Below, piece after piece: positions 59,683-64,000 of a stretch of DNA of 64,000 nucleotides; within the stretch, counting starts at the first letter, position 1; the number at the start of each line of letters is the position of its first letter. This DNA is from CAWBYL01 sp963793025 (GTDB lineage Bacteria; Actinomycetota; Acidimicrobiia; Acidimicrobiales; Acidimicrobilacustridaceae), in assembly GCA_963793025.1 (NCBI GenBank), contig CAWBYL010000006.1, positions 248,001-312,000 on the forward strand. Reading direction: 5' to 3'. The notes beneath the pieces were generated by a model that was not told where the DNA came from, did not search any database, and saw only the letters and a program-made list of their open reading frames with translations. A program made the position numbers and the translations under genes.

Positions 59683-61388
59683 GAGGACCTCACGAGGGTG
59701 CCGGGGCGGGCCCCGGTGTCGGTGTCGTTGTGGCGGGTGGTGGTCCCGGCCACGATGGTCGCAACGTAGCCGCTGCTCTCCTGGACGAGTCGGGGTGCCC
59801 CGCTCGGCAGGTCGTGGCGGAACTCGGGGGCGTGCAGTCGGAGCCGGTCGAGATCGATCACGTTGATGTCGGCTCGCAGGCCGGGCAGCAGCGCGCCGCG
59901 ATCGGTCATGCCGTAGAGCTCGGCGTTGTTCCTGGTCATCTTGTGGATCACGGTCTCGATCGGGATCCGGGCGCCCCGGGAGCGGTCGCGCACCCAGTGG
60001 GTGAGCATCCAGGTGGGGGTGCTGGCGTCGCAGATGACGCTCACGTGGGCGCCGCCGTCGCCGATGCCGAGCACCGTGGCCGGGTGCAGGAGCATCTCGC
60101 GGACGGGCTCGAGGTCGAAGTTGCTGTAGCCGAGCAGTGGCCGCATCAACAGGTTGCGACCCTCGTGGTCGAGGAGTCGGTCGTAGAGGAGGGCGAAGGG
60201 GTCGACGCCCGAGCGCTCGGCCATCGCCGCGAGGGAGGTGGACGGGTCGGGCTCGTACTCGGGCGGGTCGCCGAGGTCGAAGATGCGGTCGAGGCCCATC
60301 CCCACGTAGCTCGGCATGGGGACGAGATCGTCCTCGCCGAGGATGGCGGCCCGGATAGCGGGGTCCTGCATGCGGGCGACCCGCTCGTCGATGGGCAGGT
60401 CCGCGATGGCCAGGTAGCTGGGTCGGGTGCGGAAGGGGTGGAAGCTCTGGAGTCCCAGCATCATGCCGATCGGCCGGCCAGTGACCTGGGGGCGCAGCGG
60501 GATGCCGTCGTCGTGGGCTTCCCCGGCCACCTCCAGCAGACGCTTCCAGTCGTCGGGCGCGACGTCGTGCTGCACGAACCCGTAGGTGATCGGTCGGCCG
60601 GTGGTGCCCGCCAGCTTGCGCATCCACGCCACCTCGCGGTCCGGGGCCGACATGTCCTCGCCCTGGATGCCGGCCGGCGCCAGCTCGAACACTCCCCGCC
60701 CGACGGCGGCGAGGGCCTCCCCCAGTGCGAAGAGCTCGTCTTCGGCGGCGAAGGTGCCAGGCACCGGCTCGCCGTCGACCGCCTTGTGCAGGATCGTGCG
60801 CGACGTGGACACGCCGACCGCGCCGGCCTCCACCGCCTCGCGGACGATGGCCCCCATCCGGGCGATGTCATCGGGCGTGGCCGGCTCGTTGGCGGCGCCG
60901 CGGTCGCCCATGACGTAGGCCCGGATGGCCCCGTGGGGAGCCAGGGCGGCGACGTCGAGCGCCATCGGTGTCGTGTCGAGAGCGTCCAGGTACTCGGGGA
61001 ACGTCTCCCAGGCCCACTTGATGCCGTCGTGCAGAGCGGTGCCGGGGATGTCCTCGACGCCTTCCATCAGACCGATGAGCCACGACCGCTTGTCGGGGTG
61101 CACGGGGGCGAACCCGACTCCGCAGTTCCCGAGCACGAGTGTGGTCACTCCGTGCCACCCGGTGGGGGAGAGCGTGGGGTCCCAGGTGACCTGACCGTCG
61201 TAGTGGGTGTGGATGTCGACGAACCCGGGGGTCACGACCATGCCCGAGGCGTCGAGCTCCTCGGCGCCGGTGGAGTCGACCGGACCCACCTCGACGATGC
61301 GACCACCACTGACGGCCACGTCGGCCTGGCGGGGCGCGGCGCCGGTGCCGTCGACCACCAGGCCACCCCGAACGACGAGCTCGTGCAC
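59679..61388 (-). CDS. N-acyl-D-amino-acid deacylase-like amidohydrolase
   Basis: 569 residues from GTG 61388; the ATG at 61442 adds a leader that does not align. It is a metal-dependent amidohydrolase of the D-aminoacylase/dihydroorotase branch: GGLVVDGTGAAPRQADVAVS (composite beta-domain start), FVDIHTHYDGQVTWDPTLSP (HxH with the D-G-Q after it), VTTLVLGNCGVGFAPVHPDK, then GIGDGGAHVSVICDASTPTW carrying the active-site Asp. These enzymes hydrolyse N-acyl-D-amino acids and related amides or hydantoins. The four-base ATGA overlap with the Rieske gene suggests a two-gene operon. Confidence 0.9.
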   Translation of the reverse strand: MHELVVRGGLVVDGTGAAPRQADVAVSGGRIVEVGPVDSTGAEELDASGMVVTPGFVDIHTHYDGQVTWDPTLSPTGWHGVTTLVLGNCGVGFAPVHPDKRSWLIGLMEGVEDIPGTALHDGIKWAWETFPEYLDALDTTPMALDVAALAPHGAIRAYVMGDRGAANEPATPDDIARMGAIVREAVEAGAVGVSTSRTILHKAVDGEPVPGTFAAEDELFALGEALAAVGRGVFELAPAGIQGEDMSAPDREVAWMRKLAGTTGRPITYGFVQHDVAPDDWKRLLEVAGEAHDDGIPLRPQVTGRPIGMMLGLQSFHPFRTRPSYLAIADLPIDERVARMQDPAIRAAILGEDDLVPMPSYVGMGLDRIFDLGDPPEYEPDPSTSLAAMAERSGVDPFALLYDRLLDHEGRNLLMRPLLGYSNFDLEPVREMLLHPATVLGIGDGGAHVSVICDASTPTWMLTHWVRDRSRGARIPIETVIHKMTRNNAELYGMTDRGALLPGLRADINVIDLDRLRLHAPEFRHDLPSGAPRLVQESSGYVATIVAGTTTRHNDTDTGARPGTLVRSS

Positions 61389-61492
61389 GACAGATCCCCC
61401 TACGTCGCTTCGCGACCGCACGACCGCGACCGCGAGATACATGCCTCAGGGTAGGTCAACGGCTCGGCCGGACCCACGTCGAGGATCGGGGG

Positions 61493-62215
61493 TCAGGCGT
61501 CGTCGGGGCCGGGAACCGTATCGGGCGTGGCCCGGTCGACGATGCGCTGGGCGATGATCCGCAGCTTCACGTTCTCGCGCTGCGAGGCGGACACCAGAAG
61601 CTCGAAGGCGTCGTCGGCCGAGCAGTGTTGGGTGGCCATGAGGAGGCCCTTGGCCTGCTCGATGACCGCCCGGTGCTCGATCGACTCCTGGAGGCGGAGG
61701 CTCAGGGAATGGGCGTCCCAGTAGGCCTGGGCGTTGGCCAGCACCACCGCGGCGTGGCCGGCGAACTCGGTGGCGACGCGCTCGGCGTCAGCGGAGAAGC
61801 CGTTCTCCTGCTTGCAGTAGAGGTTCATGGCCCCGAGGGCCTCGTCCGAGGCCAGCATCGGGACCGACAGGGTGCTGCGGATCCCGTGAGCGGCGGCGGT
61901 CTCCCGGAACGCGGCGAAGGGGCCCTCGGCCAGGGTGGAGTCGATCCTGAACACCCGACCCGTCTGGAACGCCTTCACGCAGGGTCCGTCACCGGTCTCG
62001 TACTGGGCCTGGTCGATCTCCGGAGCCGCGACGTCGGTGAACACGGCCGTACGCTTGCGCCCGTCCACGAGAATGGTCATGCCGACCATCTGGGCCGGAG
62101 GGATGGCATCGGACGCCAGCTCGCAGATCCGGTGGAGTGTGTCCTGGACGGTGCGGTCGCCGACGAAGAACTGGGACAGCACGGCAAGGCTCTCGTGGAG
62201 CGGTGATTCTGGCAA
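61493..62215 (-). CDS. GAF and ANTAR domain regulator
   Basis: 240 residues; the likely start is TTG 62215. The GAF domain (about 20-165) has QMVGMTILVDGRKRTAVFTD, DQAQYETGDGPCVKAFQTG and SVPMLASDEALGAMNLYCK. The ANTAR RNA-binding domain (about 172-230) carries the standard segments IEHRAVIEQAKGLLMAT, DDAFELLVSASQRENVKLR and IAQRIVD. ANTAR proteins bind paired hairpins in leader RNAs and prevent termination, usually after a signal at the sensory domain. GAF-ANTAR proteins are especially frequent in actinobacteria. Its RNA target is not visible in the window. Confidence 0.92.
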   Translation of the reverse strand: MPESPLHESLAVLSQFFVGDRTVQDTLHRICELASDAIPPAQMVGMTILVDGRKRTAVFTDVAAPEIDQAQYETGDGPCVKAFQTGRVFRIDSTLAEGPFAAFRETAAAHGIRSTLSVPMLASDEALGAMNLYCKQENGFSADAERVATEFAGHAAVVLANAQAYWDAHSLSLRLQESIEHRAVIEQAKGLLMATQHCSADDAFELLVSASQRENVKLRIIAQRIVDRATPDTVPGPDDA

Positions 62216-62465
62216 CGCCGACGGCTTCCCATGAGCGGGGGCCGGTCACGTCCCTGTGCCAATCAAAGATGCGGGCCGACTCCCGATCGCTCAACCCTAG
62301 CCCTCGGCCTGCAGAACCATTCCGGGCGAGGTGCGGCGCGGTGGCGGCCGGCGGGGGTAGGAGACCTTCGTGGTCCGATCGGGCGCCGTGGATCGTATGT
62401 GCTCTGGAGGGGCCGCGTTCGCGGTCGCCGGACTCGGCTCGAGGTCAGATGATGGAGGAGAAGCG

Positions 62466-63248
62466 GTGGTGATCACGTCGTGTTCGAGCTACGGGCGCAT
62501 AGGTGCTGGCCAGCCCGCGGAGTTCGTCGCCGCCGTCGACGGCGCCGCCGGGGCCGGGACCTTCGCCTGGATCGACGTGGCCGACCCGGTCCCGGAGGAC
62601 TTCGAGCGGGTCGCGGCCGAGTTCGCCCTGCACGACCTGGCGATCGAGGACGCGGTGGAGGCGGGGCAACGACCGAAGGTGGATCGCTACGGCCACACGC
62701 TGGTGGCCGTGTTCCGACCCGGTCGCCGGGACGACTCCGGCGCGATCGTCTACGACGAGCTGTTCGTCGCCATCGGTGACCAGTTCGTGCTCACGGTGAG
62801 CCACGGGCCGCTCGAGGGCCTGCTGGGTCGGGCCAAACGGCGGATGTGCGAGGCGACGAAGATCCCCAACCGACCCGATGCCGCCCTCTACGCCATCGCC
62901 GATGTCGTCGTCGACCAGTACGTCGACCTCCTCGATGTCGATGAGCAGGCCATCGAGGCGGCCGAGGCGGCGGTGTTCACCGACCGACCGCCCGAAAAGG
63001 TGGGCCAGGACCTGTTCCGACTCAAGCGCGACGTCCTTCGTCTCCGGCAGGCGGCGGAACCCCTGGTGACCCCGATCGAGGAGCTCGTCGTCCAGCGTCG
63101 GGGGCCTGTCGGCGAGGAGGTTCGCCATCACCTGCGCGACGTCTCCGACCATCTCCAGTCGGTCGTGGGGCGGTTGGAGGTCCACCGCGAGCTCCTCACC
63201 GACGCCTTCGCGATGAACGTGGCCCGGTGCGCCGGCGCCGGGCGCTGA
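62466..63248 (+). CDS. corA: CorA-type Mg2+ transporter homologue lacking the membrane domain
   Basis: 260 residues from GTG 62466 (GGAGG upstream). The cytoplasmic funnel domain is intact: FAWIDVADPVPEDFERVAAE, DLAIEDAVEAGQRPKVDRYG, FVLTVSHGPL and the long helix ending GRLEVHRELLTDAFAMNVAR. In CorA the stalk helix then leads into TM1 with GMN and TM2; here the protein stops 7 residues later (CAGAGR) and no TM or GMN exists in any frame before the next gene. It cannot form a channel. A deletion of about 70 codons is the simplest reading; a soluble regulator is the alternative. Confidence 0.8.
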   Translation: MVITSCSSYGRIGAGQPAEFVAAVDGAAGAGTFAWIDVADPVPEDFERVAAEFALHDLAIEDAVEAGQRPKVDRYGHTLVAVFRPGRRDDSGAIVYDELFVAIGDQFVLTVSHGPLEGLLGRAKRRMCEATKIPNRPDAALYAIADVVVDQYVDLLDVDEQAIEAAEAAVFTDRPPEKVGQDLFRLKRDVLRLRQAAEPLVTPIEELVVQRRGPVGEEVRHHLRDVSDHLQSVVGRLEVHRELLTDAFAMNVARCAGAGR

Positions 63249-63275
63249 TCCGTCTGCTGGCGGTACGGTCGGGTC

Positions 63276-64000
63276 GTGGGTGGGGCCGAGGAGCGTGAGA
63301 CCCGGGACGGGGTGGCGCTGAGCAACCTGGACGCGTCGCTGTTCGACGGAGCGGACGCCACCAAGCGGGACCTCGTCGACTACCTGGACGGCGTGCGGGA
63401 CCGGATCCTGCCGGTGCTGGAGGGCCGACCGCTCTCGGTGATGCGCGTGCACCGTGGTCGGGAGGCCTTCATGCAGAAGAACCTGCCCTCCTCGGCGCCC
63501 GACTGGATCCGCACCGTCGACGTGTGGGCCGAGGCCTCGCGTCGCGACGTCGCCTACGCCCTGTGCGACGACCGTCGCACCCTCGTGTGGTTCGCCAACC
63601 AGCGGGCGGTGGAATACCACCCGGCGTTGGTCCGGGCCGATCGGCTCGACCACGTCACCCACCTCGTGCTCGACCTCGATCCGCCTGAGGGGTCGGGCTT
63701 CGAGGCGGTCGTGCGGGTCGCCGCTGCAGTCCGGGAGGTGCTGGCCGATGTCGGCCTCGACGGGGCGGTCAAGACGAGCGGAGCCAAGGGGATCCACGTG
63801 TTCGTGCCCGTCGTCGAGGGCACGGGAGCCGGAGACCTCGCCGCCGCCGCTCGCGCCCTGGCCGAGCGGACCGCTGCTCGGGCGCCCCACGACGCCACCA
63901 CCGCGTACGTGAAGGCCGACCGGGGAGGCAAGGTGTTCGTCGACTCGACGCGGGTGGGCGGCGCCACCGTGGTGGCGGCCTACAGCCCGCGCCTGAGGCC
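63276..64000 (+). CDS. LigD-type polymerase/primase domain protein (3' end beyond window)
   Basis: At least 241 residues from GTG 63276, 27 bases after the corA-like stop; the gene runs off the window. It matches the LigD polymerase (PolDom, archaeo-eukaryotic primase fold): NLDASLFDGADATKRDLVDY, RHRGREAFMQKNLPSSAPDW-like entry, the catalytic Asp pair HLVLDLDPPEG (Asp133, Asp135), KTSGAKGIHVFVPV with Ser168 to His174, and GKVFVDSTRVG. It extends DNA or RNA at broken ends in Ku-dependent non-homologous end joining. It begins with the polymerase domain, so it is a stand-alone PolDom or a LigD in which this domain comes first. Confidence 0.9.
   Translation, partial: MGGAEERETRDGVALSNLDASLFDGADATKRDLVDYLDGVRDRILPVLEGRPLSVMRVHRGREAFMQKNLPSSAPDWIRTVDVWAEASRRDVAYALCDDRRTLVWFANQRAVEYHPALVRADRLDHVTHLVLDLDPPEGSGFEAVVRVAAAVREVLADVGLDGAVKTSGAKGIHVFVPVVEGTGAGDLAAAARALAERTAARAPHDATTAYVKADRGGKVFVDSTRVGGATVVAAYSPRLR

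Overview
This 64 kb window comes from a very GC-rich chromosome with dense coding, many GTG starts and frequent 1-4 nt gene overlaps. A maleylpyruvate isomerase-like, probably mycothiol-dependent protein, a GAF-ANTAR regulator, a GlnR-type orphan regulator and two type I glutamine synthetases point to Actinomycetota. The abundance of amidohydrolase-2, LLM flavin monooxygenase and CoA-catabolism genes suits a soil or aquatic Acidimicrobiia-like lineage; the class is inference. No rRNA, tRNA, CRISPR array, insertion sequence or phage gene was seen.

Layout. 1-12 kb: end of a molybdenum hydroxylase, RidA, a cold-shock protein, then a nitrogen block (GlnR-like regulator and two glutamine synthetases), followed by housekeeping and stress genes (VOC protein, peroxiredoxin-like protein, fructosamine-kinase-like protein, membrane-anchored HtrA protease, GAF-PP2C phosphatase). 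12-21 kb: a sulfur block with cysD, a cysN-cysC fusion, a sulfotransferase, an orphan substrate-binding lipoprotein and a flavin reductase/LLM monooxygenase pair. 21-31 kb: mycothiol-type enzyme, Na+/H+ antiporter with TrkA-N domain, CrtC-like protein, membrane protein, PhoX-like protein and an MDR/LLM/acetoacetate-decarboxylase-like operon. 31-61 kb: a large catabolic region with five amidohydrolase-2 paralogues, a four-subunit 2-oxoacid:ferredoxin oxidoreductase, acyl-CoA ligase, enoyl-CoA hydratases, aldehyde dehydrogenase, TPP enzyme, CoA-transferase, Ldh-type oxidoreductase, 2-oxoglutarate dioxygenase, acyl-CoA dehydrogenases, BKACE enzyme, Rieske oxygenase and an N-acyl-D-amino-acid-deacylase-like enzyme. 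61-64 kb: ANTAR regulator, a CorA homologue without its membrane domain, and the start of a LigD-type polymerase.

Main observations. (1) A GntR/FCD regulator gene lies among catabolic genes that carry an 18-bp dyad (CCATCATAGCCATGATGG and variants) before three, possibly four, genes. This defines a candidate regulon whose members (dioxygenase, Ldh-type oxidoreductase, TPP enzyme, aldehyde dehydrogenase, CoA-transferase) could form an alpha-oxidation-like chain-shortening route. (2) A family of four long dyads, one a perfect 27-bp stem, occurs only between genes, mostly 3' of genes. (3) Nine apparent single-base insertions, all of the same polarity, break eight genes between 43 and 58.4 kb. 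(4) The GlnR-like regulator has lost the phosphorylation pocket, and the CorA homologue has lost both transmembrane helices. (5) A TTGA-N2-TAAAGAGG element precedes both the sulfate-activation operon and the sulfotransferase gene.
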